A stretch of DNA of 64,000 bases, from positions 1,922,001 through 1,986,000 of the forward strand of contig NZ_CP116257.1 in NCBI RefSeq assembly GCF_027947595.1, written 5' to 3'. Source of the DNA: Streptomyces lienomycini. GTDB lineage: Bacteria > Actinomycetota > Actinomycetes > Streptomycetales > Streptomycetaceae. Shown here one piece after another: positions 36,703-45,578 of this stretch. Under the pieces are notes generated by a model. It did no database searches. It saw nothing but the letters and a program-made list of their open reading frames with translations, and had not been told where the DNA came from. The first letter of the stretch is position 1, and each line of letters starts with the position of its first letter. The translations under genes and the position numbers were made by a program.

Positions 36703-37830
36703 ATGCCAGACGTGCTCGATGCCAGCCCCTATGACGCCCTGCTCCTGCTCTCGTTCGGCGGCCCCGAGGGCCCGGACGACGTGGTCCCGTTCCTGGAGAA
36801 CGTGACCCGAGGGCGCGGCATCCCCAAGGAACGCCTCAAGGAAGTCGGCCGGCACTACTTCCTCTTCGGCGGGGTCAGCCCCATCAACGACCAGAACCGC
36901 GCCCTGCTGGACGCCCTCCGCGAGGACTTCGCCGAGCACGGCCTGGACCTGCCGGTCTACTGGGGCAACCGCAACTGGGCGCCGTACCTGACGGACACCC
37001 TGCGCGACATGGTCCGCGACGGCCGCCGCCGCATCCTGGTCCTGGCCACCAGCGCCTACGCCTCGTACTCGGGCTGCCGGCAGTACCGCGAGAACCTCGC
37101 GGACGCGCTCGCCGCCCTGGAGTCCGAGGGGCTGGACCTGCCGAAGATCGACAAGCTCCGGCACTACTTCAACCACCCGGGCTTCGTCGAGCCCATGATC
37201 GACGGCGTCGTCCGGTCCCTGGCCGAGCTGCCGCAGGAGGTCCGGGACGGGGCGCACATCGCGTTCTGCACCCACTCGATCCCCACGGCCGCCGCCGCCG
37301 CCTCCGGTCCGGTGGAGGAGCACGGCGACGGCGGCGCGTACGTGCGCGAGCACCTGGACGTGGCGCGGCTCGTCGCCGACGCCGTCCGCGAGCGCACCGG
37401 TGTCGACCACCCCTGGCAGCTCGTCTACCAGTCGCGCTCGGGCGCCCCGCACATCCCGTGGCTGGAGCCCGACATCTGCGACCACCTGGAGGAGCGGCAC
37501 GCGGCCGGTGTCCCGGCCGTCGTGATGGCCCCCATCGGGTTCGTCTCCGACCACATGGAGGTCCTGTACGACCTCGACACGGAGGCCACCGCCAAGGCGG
37601 AGGAGCTGGGACTGCCGGTGCGCCGCTCGGCCACCGTGGGAGCCGACCCCCGGTTCGCCGCCGCGGTCCGCGACCTCGTCCTGGAGAGGGCCTCAAGCGA
37701 GCGCGGGCAGGACGTCGCGCCGTGCGCCCTCGGCACCCTGGGCGCGAGCCACAACCTGTGCCCGGTCGGCTGCTGCCCCGCCCGTGCCCCCCGGCCCGCC
37801 GCCGCGGGCGCCGACAGCCCCTACGCGTGA
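36703..37830 (+). CDS. hemH: Ferrochelatase (coproporphyrin type), [2Fe-2S]-containing
   Basis: 375 residues from ATG 36703. Chelatase motifs: [14 protein letters not shown] at the N-terminus, [11 protein letters not shown], the catalytic His191 in FCTHSIP and VLAPIGF-like [17 protein letters not shown]. Cys125 and the C-terminal cluster ([18 protein letters not shown]) fit the [2Fe-2S] ligands of actinobacterial enzymes. In actinobacteria this protein (CpfC) inserts Fe2+ into coproporphyrin III before decarboxylation to heme. The inositol monophosphatase gene follows at 11 bp. Confidence 0.96.
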   Translation: MPDVLDASPYDALLLLSFGGPEGPDDVVPFLENVTRGRGIPKERLKEVGRHYFLFGGVSPINDQNRALLDALREDFAEHGLDLPVYWGNRNWAPYLTDTLRDMVRDGRRRILVLATSAYASYSGCRQYRENLADALAALESEGLDLPKIDKLRHYFNHPGFVEPMIDGVVRSLAELPQEVRDGAHIAFCTHSIPTAAAAASGPVEEHGDGGAYVREHLDVARLVADAVRERTGVDHPWQLVYQSRSGAPHIPWLEPDICDHLEERHAAGVPAVVMAPIGFVSDHMEVLYDLDTEATAKAEELGLPVRRSATVGADPRFAAAVRDLVLERASSERGQDVAPCALGTLGASHNLCPVGCCPARAPRPAAAGADSPYA

Positions 37831-37841
37831 GGAACCGCCAA

Positions 37842-38660
37842 GTGACCGACGTGACGCCCGACCCGCTCCACGCCGAGCTGCTGAGGATCGCCCAGGAGGC
37901 CGCCCGGCGCGCGGGCGAGCTGCTGCGGGACGGCCGCCCGGCCGACCTCGCGGTCGCCGCCACCAAGTCCAGCCCGATCGACGTGGTCACCGAGATGGAC
38001 ATCGCGGCGGAGAAGCTGATCACCGGGCTGATCGCGGACCGCCGCCCCGACGACGGCCTCCTCGGTGAGGAGGGCTCCGCCGCGGAGGGCACCAGCGGGG
38101 TCCGCTGGGTCATCGACCCGCTCGACGGCACGGTCAACTACCTTTACGGACTGCCCACCTGGGCGGTCTCCATCGCCGCGGAGCAGGACGGCGAGCGGGT
38201 GGCCGGGGTCGTCGTGGCCCCGATGCGCGGCGAGTCCTACCACGCGCTGCTGGGCGGTGGTGCCTGGGCGACGGGGGCCTGGGAGGGCGAGCGCAGGCTC
38301 GCCTGCCGGGCCGCGGCCCCGCTGGATCAGGCGCTGGTCTCCACCGGCTTCAACTACGTCGCCGACGTCCGCGCGGAGCAGGCCGAGATCGCGCGCAGGC
38401 TCATTCCGCTGGTGCGGGACATCCGGCGCGGCGGCTCGGCCGCGATCGACCTGTGCGACGTGGCCGCCGGACGGCTCGACGGCTACTACGAGCGCGGTCT
38501 GCACCCCTGGGACCTCGCGGCGGGTGACCTGATCGCCCGGGAGGCGGGCGCGGTGACCGGTGGACGGCCCGGTGAACGCCCGGGCGGCGACCTGGCCGTC
38601 GCCGCCACCCCGGCCGTCTTCGAACCGCTCCAGCGCCTGCTGGCGGACTTCGGCGCGTAG
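37842..38660 (+). CDS. Inositol monophosphatase family protein (SuhB-like)
   Basis: 272 residues from GTG 37842; the ribosome binding site GAGGA overlaps the hemH stop. Metal motifs: LLGEEGS, WVIDPLDGTVNY and HPWDLAAGDLIAREAGA. It is a Mg2+-dependent Li+-sensitive phosphatase acting on myo-inositol-1-phosphate or related sugars or adenosine bisphosphate. Inositol is needed for mycothiol and phosphatidylinositol in actinomycetes. M. tuberculosis suhB holds the comparable place next to the DUF4193/dut gene set. Confidence 0.93.
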   Translation: MTDVTPDPLHAELLRIAQEAARRAGELLRDGRPADLAVAATKSSPIDVVTEMDIAAEKLITGLIADRRPDDGLLGEEGSAAEGTSGVRWVIDPLDGTVNYLYGLPTWAVSIAAEQDGERVAGVVVAPMRGESYHALLGGGAWATGAWEGERRLACRAAAPLDQALVSTGFNYVADVRAEQAEIARRLIPLVRDIRRGGSAAIDLCDVAAGRLDGYYERGLHPWDLAAGDLIAREAGAVTGGRPGERPGGDLAVAATPAVFEPLQRLLADFGA

Positions 38661-38701
38661 GCCCCCGGAGGGTCCGGCGGGCGGTGCCCGCCGGACGGCA
38701 G

Positions 38702-38753
38702 CGCGCATGACGAGGCCCCGGCGCTGGATCCCGCCGGGGCCTCGTCATGCGCG
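38702..38753. terminator. Perfect 22-bp inverted repeat, bidirectional terminator
   Basis: Bases 38702-38723 are the exact reverse complement of 38732-38753 around an 8-base loop. It lies between the convergent phosphatase gene and the 57-residue ORF. Confidence 0.9.
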
Positions 38754-38759
38754 GGCCGA

Positions 38760-38933
38760 TCAGGCGCTGGTCGCGCTGACCTCCACACCGTGCTCGGCAG
38801 CGAGACGGCGCAGATCGTCGAGCTCGCCCAGTTCCACCTCGACAAGGAACTCGTCGCCCTCGTCGCGGGCCCGGGACAGGTCGGACTCGGTCGTCTTTAT
38901 GCGCTGCAGAAGTCCTGCGGTGAAAGCGTCCAT
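38760..38933 (-). CDS. Small acidic helical protein, 57 residues
   Basis: ATG 38933 is preceded by GAGGGGG at 6 bp. The sequence begins MDAFTAGLLQRIKTTESDL and is almost entirely predicted helix rich in Glu/Asp/Arg (leucine-zipper-like spacing), likely a short coiled coil. It is short but has a good ribosome binding site and protein-like codon bias, and it ends just before a strong terminator. I recall a conserved Streptomyces small protein here; function unknown. Confidence 0.8.
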   Translation of the reverse strand: MDAFTAGLLQRIKTTESDLSRARDEGDEFLVEVELGELDDLRRLAAEHGVEVSATSA

Positions 38934-39359
38934 GCTGCGCCCCCTCGTCCTGGGTCGTGGGTCGTTGGCACGGGGGTGTGCCGATCGGAAGGGACGATCA
39001 CGTCTCCGGTGGAGTGCCCAGCGCTGCCCTGCCGGGCGGCGACGGTGCCGGACACCCACGCCCGCTCTGCGGAAGCGGACCGCGACGTACCGCGCGGTAA
39101 CGCGGTACAGGCAGAGCGTGATCGCGGGGTGTAAAGCCGTCCTCCCCCAGCTCCCCTCCGCGGAAACCTCAACCGCGCGAGAAAATCTGGCATTCCCGCT
39201 TCGGCGGCCTCTGCCCGTCCTTCTTCGGCACCGGCCCCGCACCCGTCTTACAGCCGACTTATGGCCGAAAAGGGCAGGATGGAGGCAACACACCCACCAG
39301 CCCCCGCCCCCGTGCGCCCGACCGGCGCTACGCGGGTGGACACAGGAAGGACAAGCGAC
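38934..39359. other. Divergent intergenic region, 426 bp
   Basis: It contains the promoters for the small acidic protein and for cutR, and a nested inverted repeat (entered separately at 39063-39118). The frame upstream of cutR is open but lacks a ribosome binding site until AGGAAGG at 39344-39350. Confidence 0.5.
39063..39118. promoter_or_regulatory. Nested inverted repeats upstream of cutR
   Basis: Outer arms CGCTCTGC (39063-39070) and GCAGAGCG (39111-39118) enclose inner arms GTACCGCG (39087-39094) and CGCGGTAC (39101-39108). The two stems could form one bulged hairpin or separate operators. Confidence 0.45.
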
Positions 39360-40013
39360 GTGCGCGTACTCGTCGTCGAGGACGAGCAGCTGCTCGCCGA
39401 TGCGGTGGCCACCGGACTGCGCCGGGAGGCCATGGCCGTCGACGTCGTGTACGACGGTGCGGCCGCCCTGGAGCGCATCGGCGTCAACGACTACGACGTG
39501 GTCGTCCTCGACCGCGACCTCCCCCTCGTGCACGGCGACGACGTGTGCCGCAAGATCGTCGAGCTGGGCATGGCCACGCGCGTGCTCATGCTCACGGCCT
39601 CCGGCGACGTCAGCGACCGGGTCGAGGGCCTGGAGATCGGCGCCGACGACTACCTGCCCAAGCCCTTCGCGTTCAGCGAGCTGATCGCCCGCGTCCGTGC
39701 CCTGGGCCGTCGTACCAGCGTGCCCCTGCCGCCCGTCCTGGAGCGCGCCGGGATCAAGCTCGACCCGAACCGCCGCGAGGTCTTCCGCGACGGCACGGAG
39801 GTGCAGCTCGCCCCCAAGGAGTTCGCGGTCCTCGAGGTCCTCATGCGCAGCGAGGGCGCCGTGGTCTCGGCCGAGCAGCTCCTGGAGAAGGCCTGGGACG
39901 AGAACACCGACCCGTTCACCAACGTCGTGCGCGTGACCGTCATGACCCTGCGCCGCAAACTGGGCGAGCCGCCCGTCATCGTCACCGTGCCCGGCTCCGG
40001 CTACCGGATCTGA
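39360..40013 (+). CDS. cutR: Response regulator CutR
   Basis: 217 residues from GTG 39360 with AGGAAGG 9 bp upstream, the same length as known CutR. The receiver has phospho-acceptor Asp51 (VVLDRDLP), followed by a winged-helix OmpR/PhoB domain (about 125-217). Partner of CutS in a Streptomyces system first linked to actinorhodin production and more recently to secretion and envelope protein-folding stress. The cutS GTG starts 6 bp after the stop. Confidence 0.95.
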   Translation: MRVLVVEDEQLLADAVATGLRREAMAVDVVYDGAAALERIGVNDYDVVVLDRDLPLVHGDDVCRKIVELGMATRVLMLTASGDVSDRVEGLEIGADDYLPKPFAFSELIARVRALGRRTSVPLPPVLERAGIKLDPNRREVFRDGTEVQLAPKEFAVLEVLMRSEGAVVSAEQLLEKAWDENTDPFTNVVRVTVMTLRRKLGEPPVIVTVPGSGYRI

Positions 40014-40019
40014 CCGGCC

Positions 40020-41264
40020 GTGGCGACGACACCGGCGCCCCCCGGGGCGCCCCCCAAGCCCACCTGGGACCCCCGCTCGGCCACACCCCTGCCCTGGCTG
40101 CGCCCCACCATCCGGATACGGCTCACGCTGCTGTACGGCGGCATGTTCCTGATCGCCGGCATCCTGCTGCTGTCGATCATCTACCTGCTCGCCGCCCAGG
40201 CCGTGCGCACCGGCAACGAACCGCTGTACAAGATCGTCGACTTCACCGACCTCAAGGTCTCCAGCAGCACCTGTCCCGTGGTCGACAACGGCAACCTGTC
40301 GCTGTCCGACTTCAACGCGGCGATCAGCGACTGCATGGACCACCAGCGCAAGGTCGCCCTGGACAACCTGCTCAGCCGCTCCCTGCTGGCGCTGCTCGGC
40401 CTGGCCGTGATCGCCTTCGCCTTCGGCTACGCGATGGCCGGACGCGTCCTGTCGCCGCTGGGCCGGATCACCCGCACCGCGCGCGCGGTGGCGGGCTCCG
40501 ACCTCTCCCGCCGGATCGAGCTGGACGGTCCGGACGACGAGCTGAAGGAGCTGGCCGACACCTTCGACGACATGCTGGAGCGGCTGCAGCGGGCCTTCAC
40601 GGCCCAGCAGCGCTTCGTCGGCAACGCCTCCCACGAGCTGCGCACGCCGCTGGCGATCAACCGCACCCTCCTGGAAGTGCACCTGTCCGACCCGAACGCC
40701 CCGGTGGAGCTCCAGCAGCTCGGCAAGACGCTGCTGGCCACCAACGAACGCAGCGAGCAACTCGTCGAGGGACTGCTGCTGCTCGCCCGCAGCGACAACC
40801 AGATCGTCGAGCGCAAGCCGGTGGACCTCGCCGAGGTGGCCGGCCAGGCCATCGACCAGGTGCACGCCGAGGCCGAGAGCAAGGGCGTGGAGATCCGCGG
40901 CACGCGTGAGGCGGCCGTGGTCCAGGGCAACGGCGTCCTGCTGGAGCGGATCGCCCTGAACCTGGTCCAGAACGCCGTGCGCTACAACGTGGCCGAACAG
41001 GGCTGGGTCGAGGTCGCCACCGCCGTCGAGAACGGACAGGCGGTCCTGGTGGTCACCAACACCGGCCCCGTCGTGCCGGCGTACGAGGTGGACAACCTCT
41101 TCGAGCCGTTCCGGCGGCTGCGCACCGAGCGCACGGGCAGCGACAAGGGCGTCGGGCTCGGTCTGTCCATCGCCCGCTCCGTGGCCCGGGCGCACGGTGG
41201 GCACATCTACGCGCAGCCGCGCGAGGGCGGGGGGCTCGTGATGCGGGTCGCGCTGCCGGTCTGA
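40020..41264 (+). CDS. cutS: Sensor histidine kinase CutS
   Basis: 414 residues from GTG 40020. Helices at about 35-60 and 122-141 enclose a small extracytoplasmic loop with two cysteines, Cys85 and Cys105, that could form a disulfide. Recent work on CutS ascribes sensing of secretion stress to two invariant extracellular cysteines, which fits. HAMP (142-195), HisKA with His205 (ASHELRTPL), HATPase with NLVQNAVRYN and GVGLGLSIARS. Part of the cutRS operon. Confidence 0.95.
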   Translation: MATTPAPPGAPPKPTWDPRSATPLPWLRPTIRIRLTLLYGGMFLIAGILLLSIIYLLAAQAVRTGNEPLYKIVDFTDLKVSSSTCPVVDNGNLSLSDFNAAISDCMDHQRKVALDNLLSRSLLALLGLAVIAFAFGYAMAGRVLSPLGRITRTARAVAGSDLSRRIELDGPDDELKELADTFDDMLERLQRAFTAQQRFVGNASHELRTPLAINRTLLEVHLSDPNAPVELQQLGKTLLATNERSEQLVEGLLLLARSDNQIVERKPVDLAEVAGQAIDQVHAEAESKGVEIRGTREAAVVQGNGVLLERIALNLVQNAVRYNVAEQGWVEVATAVENGQAVLVVTNTGPVVPAYEVDNLFEPFRRLRTERTGSDKGVGLGLSIARSVARAHGGHIYAQPREGGGLVMRVALPV

Positions 41265-41347
41265 GATCATGACCCCGACATCTCACCGAGACCCGAGGGC
41301 GTTCGCTTTGAGCGGAATTTCCAGGCCAATGAGCCGGGAGTCGCGTG

Positions 41348-41361
41348 TGTGATCGATCACA
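41348..41361. promoter_or_regulatory. Perfect 14-bp palindrome TGTGATCGATCACA
   Basis: The half sites TGTGA/TCACA are Crp/FNR-like, but the spacer is 4 bp rather than the usual 6. It lies 84 bp downstream of the cutS stop and about 110 bp before the putative DUF4193 promoter. Confidence 0.55.
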
Positions 41362-41471
41362 GCGAAAGCAATCCCGTCCCCCACTCTCCGTGATCATGCA
41401 CCCTGTCGATAAGCCGGGAAAATCCTGGTTTTCAGGGGTCCTGATCACGGGAAGTACACGGTGAGACGCCT

Positions 41472-41501
41472 TTGAAGTGCGGCATTCGGACCGTGTACGG
41501 T
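41472..41501 (+). promoter_or_regulatory. Possible sigma-HrdB-type promoter for the DUF4193 gene
   Basis: TTGAAG (41472-41477) and TACGGT (41496-41501) with an 18-bp spacer fit a housekeeping promoter and would give a leader of about 160 bases. This is pattern matching only. Confidence 0.35.
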
Positions 41502-41669
41502 CCCCATCGCCATCCAAGCCGATCACTCTTGAGGAGTCCGGTTGGGTGTCGATTGAGTAACAGACCTTGATGTGAGGCAAAATCTCCGCCTCAGGTCGGG
41601 CACAAGTCCGGCCTCTCACGCGTTACGTGCGCTGAAGACACCGCAGACACCCAGAGGGGGAGAGCGACC

Positions 41670-41966
41670 ATGGCAACCGATTACGACACTCCACGCAAGA
41701 CCGACGACGACGTCGACTCGGACAGCCTCGAAGAGCTGAAGGCGAGGCGGAACGACAAGTCCGCCTCGGCCGTCGACGTCGACGAGTTCGAGGCCGCGGA
41801 AGGCCTCGAACTTCCCGGCGCCGACCTCTCGAACGAGGAACTGGCCGTCCGCGTACTGCCGAAGCAGCAGGACGAGTTCACCTGCATGAGCTGCTTCCTG
41901 GTACACCACCGCAGCCAGCTGGCCCGGGAGAAGAACGGCCAGCCGATCTGCCGCGACTGCGACTGA
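41670..41966 (+). CDS. DUF4193 family zinc-ribbon-like protein
   Basis: 98 residues from ATG 41670 with GGGGAG upstream. The N-terminal two thirds are acidic and low in structure. The C-terminus has CMSC and CRDC, a four-cysteine zinc-ribbon pattern, around HHRSQLAREKNGQP. The family is actinobacteria-specific and found next to dut and suhB in Mycobacterium also (Rv2699c in M. tuberculosis, from memory). Function unknown; a small regulator or RNA-polymerase-associated factor would fit size and zinc motif, but that is conjecture. Confidence 0.9.
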   Translation: MATDYDTPRKTDDDVDSDSLEELKARRNDKSASAVDVDEFEAAEGLELPGADLSNEELAVRVLPKQQDEFTCMSCFLVHHRSQLAREKNGQPICRDCD

Positions 41967-41979
41967 GGCGGGGTCGGCC

Positions 41980-42933
41980 GTGACCGGCTCGACCCCTCCC
42001 TGGAAGCGCCGCTTCCCCGGACGGGGAGCGGACCAAGGACCGTCCGACGGTCCGTACAGCGCGCGTGACGACGAGCGGGGCCCGACCGACATGGGGAAGG
42101 CCCCGCTCGAACCAGTGGCCGACCGGAGTGACCTCCCGGCGACCGCGCGGCCGCCGGCACCCGCTGCCCGGCGCCGGGCAGCGGCGTTCCGCGAGAAGGC
42201 CGGAAACGGCGTCCGCAACGGCGGCGCCCGCGCCAGGGCCGCCCTGGCGCACCTCGCCGACCGGGTCATCGACCTCGCCCCGCGCGTGCCCGTACGGGAC
42301 CTGGCGACGCTCCGCGGACAGTTCCCCGGCCTCGGACCCGAAGAGCTCGCCGACCGCCTCGTGGCCGGCGCCGCCAAGGGCACGGCCACCGTGGGAGCGG
42401 GCGTCGGAGCGGCCGCGATGCTGCCCGTACCGCCCGCGATGCCCACCGAACTGGCCGCCGAGATCACCGGCGTCGCCGCGATCGAGCTCAAGCTGATCGC
42501 CGAACTCCACGAGGTCTACGGCGTCCGCCCGCCCGGCGGCCTCGCGCAGCGCAGCACCGCCTACCTGAACTCCTGGTCGGACGAACGCGGCGTCGACGTG
42601 TCCAAGCCGTCGACCCTCGGCTCGGCGATGAACAGCCACATGAAGCGCCAGCTGCGCCAGCAGATCATGAAGCGGATGGTGCGCGACCTGCCGAACCTGA
42701 TGCCCTTCATGGTCGGCGCGGCCGTGGGCGCGGTCATGAACCGCCGCGACACCAGAAAGCTCGCGGCCAGAATCCGCACCGACCTGCGGCGGCACCAGGT
42801 CCCCTGGAGCGCCCTGGACGACCTGCCCGCCCTGGAGCGGCCGCAGGACGCCCTGGACATGGGCGAGATCGCCAAGGGAATCGGCCGCGGGCCGGCCGGC
42901 CGCGGGGAAAGCTTCGGCAAAGAAGGCCGCTGA
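41980..42933 (+). CDS. Conserved hypothetical protein with Gly/Ala-rich hydrophobic core
   Basis: 317 residues from GTG 41980, 14 bp after the DUF4193 gene. N-terminal 70 residues are charged and probably disordered; the middle has hydrophobic stretches (GTATVGAGVGAAAMLPVPP and NLMPFMVGAAVGAVMNRR) that may insert into or lie against the membrane, with a conserved-looking basic helix between. It resembles DUF697/EcsC-like proteins in layout, but I cannot assign it. Same strand and close spacing suggest co-transcription with DUF4193. Confidence 0.7.
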   Translation: MTGSTPPWKRRFPGRGADQGPSDGPYSARDDERGPTDMGKAPLEPVADRSDLPATARPPAPAARRRAAAFREKAGNGVRNGGARARAALAHLADRVIDLAPRVPVRDLATLRGQFPGLGPEELADRLVAGAAKGTATVGAGVGAAAMLPVPPAMPTELAAEITGVAAIELKLIAELHEVYGVRPPGGLAQRSTAYLNSWSDERGVDVSKPSTLGSAMNSHMKRQLRQQIMKRMVRDLPNLMPFMVGAAVGAVMNRRDTRKLAARIRTDLRRHQVPWSALDDLPALERPQDALDMGEIAKGIGRGPAGRGESFGKEGR

Positions 42934-42964
42934 CCCGCAAGCACCCCCGGGCCGCGATCTCGCG

Positions 42965-43429
42965 CTACGCGGCGGCCGCCTTCGCCGCCGTCAGGGCCTC
43001 GATCAGCCGCTCCGGCTCGCGCGTCGACAGGTACAGGTACGGCGTCGGGTCCTCGGGGTCCGTGACGATCACGCGCACGGCCCGCGGGATGTAGGCGCGC
43101 AGCAGCAGGAAGGCCCGGGTGTCGGCCTTGTACGTGCGCCAGGCACGGGCCTCCTCCGGGTCCAGGATCTCCGCCTCGCCCAGCGCCGTGACCGGCACCT
43201 TCGCCTCGCCCGCGATCAGCGAGTCGCCCACGACACGGATGCGCACGGCCCCGTACGAGCTGGCCGCCACCGCCGCCACCGCCGTACCGCCCGCCAGGCC
43301 GCCCAGCATGGGCAGCGTGCCGAAGGGCAGCAGGACCAGCGCGAACGCGAGCCCCACCAGGAAGGAGACCAGCCACCAGGAGCGGGGCGCGGTGAGGCGT
43401 TCTTCGTACGGGGCCGTGGAGAGCTGCAT
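42965..43429 (-). CDS. DUF3093 membrane protein
   Basis: 154 residues from ATG 43429. Two adjacent membrane helices at about 18-57 (WWLVSFLVGLAFALVLLPFG and MLGGLAGGTAVAAVAASS) are followed by a cytoplasmic alpha/beta domain with PYLYLSTREPERL. Fits DUF3093, an actinobacterial family of unknown function next to dut. It is transcribed opposite to its neighbours, sharing a promoter gap of 57 bp with the thioesterase gene. Confidence 0.88.
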   Translation of the reverse strand: MQLSTAPYEERLTAPRSWWLVSFLVGLAFALVLLPFGTLPMLGGLAGGTAVAAVAASSYGAVRIRVVGDSLIAGEAKVPVTALGEAEILDPEEARAWRTYKADTRAFLLLRAYIPRAVRVIVTDPEDPTPYLYLSTREPERLIEALTAAKAAAA

Positions 43430-43486
43430 GAACCAAGCTTGGCACGGTAGCGGTGTTCGGCCGACGCGCGGGTAAGGTCTGCGCCT

Positions 43487-44071
43487 GTGAGTGGTACTTC
43501 CCCAGGTCTTCAGCCCCCCGTCGACGCCGTGAAACCCGTCCGGCACCCCGAAGCCCCCGCCCCCGGGGAGCTGCTCGGCGCCCACTACGGCCAGTGTTTC
43601 GGCTGCGGCGGCGACCAGCCCCACGGACTGCACCTCCAGGCGCGGGCGGGCGAAGGCGTCTCGATCACCGCCGAGTTCACCGTCCGCCCCGCCCACCAGG
43701 GGGCCCCCGGCCTGGCGCACGGCGGCGTGCTGGCCAGCGCCCTGGACGAGACGCTGGGCTCGCTGAACTGGCTGCTGCGCACGATCGCCGTGACCGGACG
43801 GCTCGAGACCGACTTCCGGCTGCCGGTACCCGTCGACACGACGCTGTACCTGGAGGCCGAGGTCACCGCGGTCGCCGGCCGGAAGATCTACTCCACCGCC
43901 ACCGGCCGCATCGGCGGCCCCGACGGCCCCGTCGCCGTCCGCGCCGACGCCCTCTTCGTCGAGGTCAAGGTCGAGCACTTCGTCCAGAACGGCCGCGACG
44001 AGGAGATCCGCGCCGCCATGGACGACCCCGACCAGGTCCGCCGCGCCCGCGCCTTCGAGGTGAACCCGTGA
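43487..44071 (+). CDS. PaaI-type hotdog thioesterase
   Basis: 194 residues from GTG 43487. A hotdog fold with GAPGLAHGGVLASALDE on the central helix and a CFGCG motif at 37-41 that is typical of this actinobacterial subgroup. It hydrolyses an acyl-CoA or removes toxic thioesters; substrate unknown. The stop overlaps the dut start (GTGA), so the two are co-translated. Confidence 0.88.
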   Translation: MSGTSPGLQPPVDAVKPVRHPEAPAPGELLGAHYGQCFGCGGDQPHGLHLQARAGEGVSITAEFTVRPAHQGAPGLAHGGVLASALDETLGSLNWLLRTIAVTGRLETDFRLPVPVDTTLYLEAEVTAVAGRKIYSTATGRIGGPDGPVAVRADALFVEVKVEHFVQNGRDEEIRAAMDDPDQVRRARAFEVNP

Positions 44072-44619
44072 GCCGCGCCGACCTCGAGGTGCTGATCCGC
44101 CGCGTCGACCCCGACGTACCGCTCCCGACGTACGCGCGGCCCGGCGACGCCGGAGCCGACCTGCGCACGACCGTCGACCGCGAGCTGGCCCCCGGCGAAC
44201 GGGCCGTACTGCCCACGGGCGTGTCTGTGGCGCTCCCCGAGGGGTACGCGGCCTTCGTGCACCCACGTTCCGGTCTTGCCGCCCGTTGCGGAGTCGCCCT
44301 CGTGAATGCCCCGGGGACGATTGATGCCGGGTACCGTGGGGAGATCAAGGTGATCGTGGTGAATCTCGACCCGCGCGAGAGCGTGCGGTTCGAGCGCTTC
44401 GACCGGATTGCCCAACTGGTCGTCCAGCAGGTCGAGAGGGTCCGCTTCCGCCAGGTCGCGGAGCTTCCCGACTCGGCGCGGGCCGAGGGGGGCTTCGGGT
44501 CCACCGGCGGCCACGCCGGGTTGGACCGTGCAAGCGGCACAAGCGGTCAGGTCGCCGAAGGCGGCCCGACGGGTGGGAATCGATACGCTTCGGTCGTATC
44601 CGACCGGGAAGGACAGTGA
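44068..44619 (+). CDS. dut: dUTP diphosphatase
   Basis: 183 residues from GTG 44068. All five trimeric dUTPase motifs are present: PGDAGADL (25-32), PRSGLA (66-71), NAPGTIDAGYRGEI (80-93), RIAQLVV (113-119) and GFGSTGGH (142-149). It converts dUTP to dUMP and PPi, keeping uracil out of DNA. The C-terminus extends about 30 residues past motif 5 with a Gly/Ser-rich tail. Co-translated with the thioesterase. Confidence 0.96.
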   Translation: MSRADLEVLIRRVDPDVPLPTYARPGDAGADLRTTVDRELAPGERAVLPTGVSVALPEGYAAFVHPRSGLAARCGVALVNAPGTIDAGYRGEIKVIVVNLDPRESVRFERFDRIAQLVVQQVERVRFRQVAELPDSARAEGGFGSTGGHAGLDRASGTSGQVAEGGPTGGNRYASVVSDREGQ

Positions 44620-44620
44620 C

Positions 44621-45373
44621 GTGTTCGGACGTCGCAAGAAGAACGACGCCGCCGAGGACGCGGCCGGCGAGACCGAGCAGGTCGTCGACAGCGTCGACAC
44701 CGGGGCGGACGAAGAGCGCGAACGCGTGCGGCTCGAGCCCGAACCGCGGCCCGACGGGCCGTGGGACAGCACCGAGGTCCGCGACCCGGCCGAGGGCCGG
44801 GTGGACCTGGGCGGCCTGTTCATCCCCGGCGTCGACGGCATGGAACTGCGGGTGGAGGTCGCGGGCGACGCGATCGTCGCCGCGACCGTCGTGCTGCGCG
44901 ACAGCGCCATCCAGCTCCAGGGCTTCGCCGCACCCAAGCGCGAGGGCATCTGGGGCGAGGTGCGCGAGGAGATCGGCTCCGGCATCACCCAGCAGGGCGG
45001 CATCATCGACGAGGTCGAGGGCCCCCTGGGCTGGGAGCTGCGGGCGCAGGTCCCGGTGCAGCTGCCGGACGGGACGGGCGGCTTCCAGGTCGTGCGGTTC
45101 GTCGGCGTCGACGGGCCCCGCTGGTTCCTGCGCGGTGTGATCTCGGGCCAGGGCGCGGTGCAGCCGCAGGCCGCCGGTCTGCTGGAGCAGATCTTCCGGG
45201 ACACGGTCGTCGTCCGCGGCGAGGGCCCGATGGCCCCCCGCGACCCGATCGTCCTCAAGCTGCCCAACGACGCCCAGATGGTCCCCGAGGGCGTGCAGCA
45301 GGAGGAGGGCTCCCGCTTCGCCGGCGGCATGGGCCAGCTCCAGCGCGGGCCGGAGATCACCGAGGTGCGGTAG
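44621..45373 (+). CDS. DUF3710 family protein
   Basis: 250 residues from GTG 44621 with GGGAAGGA 7 bp upstream, one base past the dut stop. N-terminus is basic then acidic (disordered, 1-60), and a compact beta-rich domain follows with GPWDSTEVRDP, IQLQGFAAPK, WFLRGVISG and IVLKLP. Located after dut also in Mycobacterium (Rv2696c, from memory). Function unknown; cytoplasmic. Followed by a strong terminator, so it ends the transcription unit. Confidence 0.9.
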   Translation: MFGRRKKNDAAEDAAGETEQVVDSVDTGADEERERVRLEPEPRPDGPWDSTEVRDPAEGRVDLGGLFIPGVDGMELRVEVAGDAIVAATVVLRDSAIQLQGFAAPKREGIWGEVREEIGSGITQQGGIIDEVEGPLGWELRAQVPVQLPDGTGGFQVVRFVGVDGPRWFLRGVISGQGAVQPQAAGLLEQIFRDTVVVRGEGPMAPRDPIVLKLPNDAQMVPEGVQQEEGSRFAGGMGQLQRGPEITEVR

Positions 45374-45415
45374 GCGAGGACCCGGTACGGCCGCCGGCCG
45401 TACGCGTGCGCCACG

Positions 45416-45445
45416 AGGGCCGCGTCCCCAGGAGGACGCGGCCCT
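45416..45445 (+). terminator. Terminator after the DUF3710 gene
   Basis: GGGCCGCGTCC (45417-45427) pairs with GGACGCGGCCC (45434-45444), plus a closing A-T pair, around a 6-base loop, followed by TTCG. Confidence 0.8.
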
Positions 45446-45578
45446 TCGTGCTGCCGGTCGGCAGGGGCGTGCGGCCCGATCGGCCCTGCGTACGGCCTGA
45501 TCGACCCCCGGCCGTTGATCCGTCCGCCGCCGCCGGTGATACTGGCGCCGGTTCACCGAGCACGACGGGGGAGGGCAC

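Larger units (their letters stand above)
41265..41669. other. Intergenic region after cutS, 405 bp
   Basis: Besides a 14-bp palindrome and a plausible promoter (entered separately) it includes a GAAAA/TTTTC imperfect dyad at 41419-41434. No gene with a ribosome binding site was found. The region is notably AT-richer than its neighbours, and the DUF4193 gene has a long leader. Confidence 0.5.
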
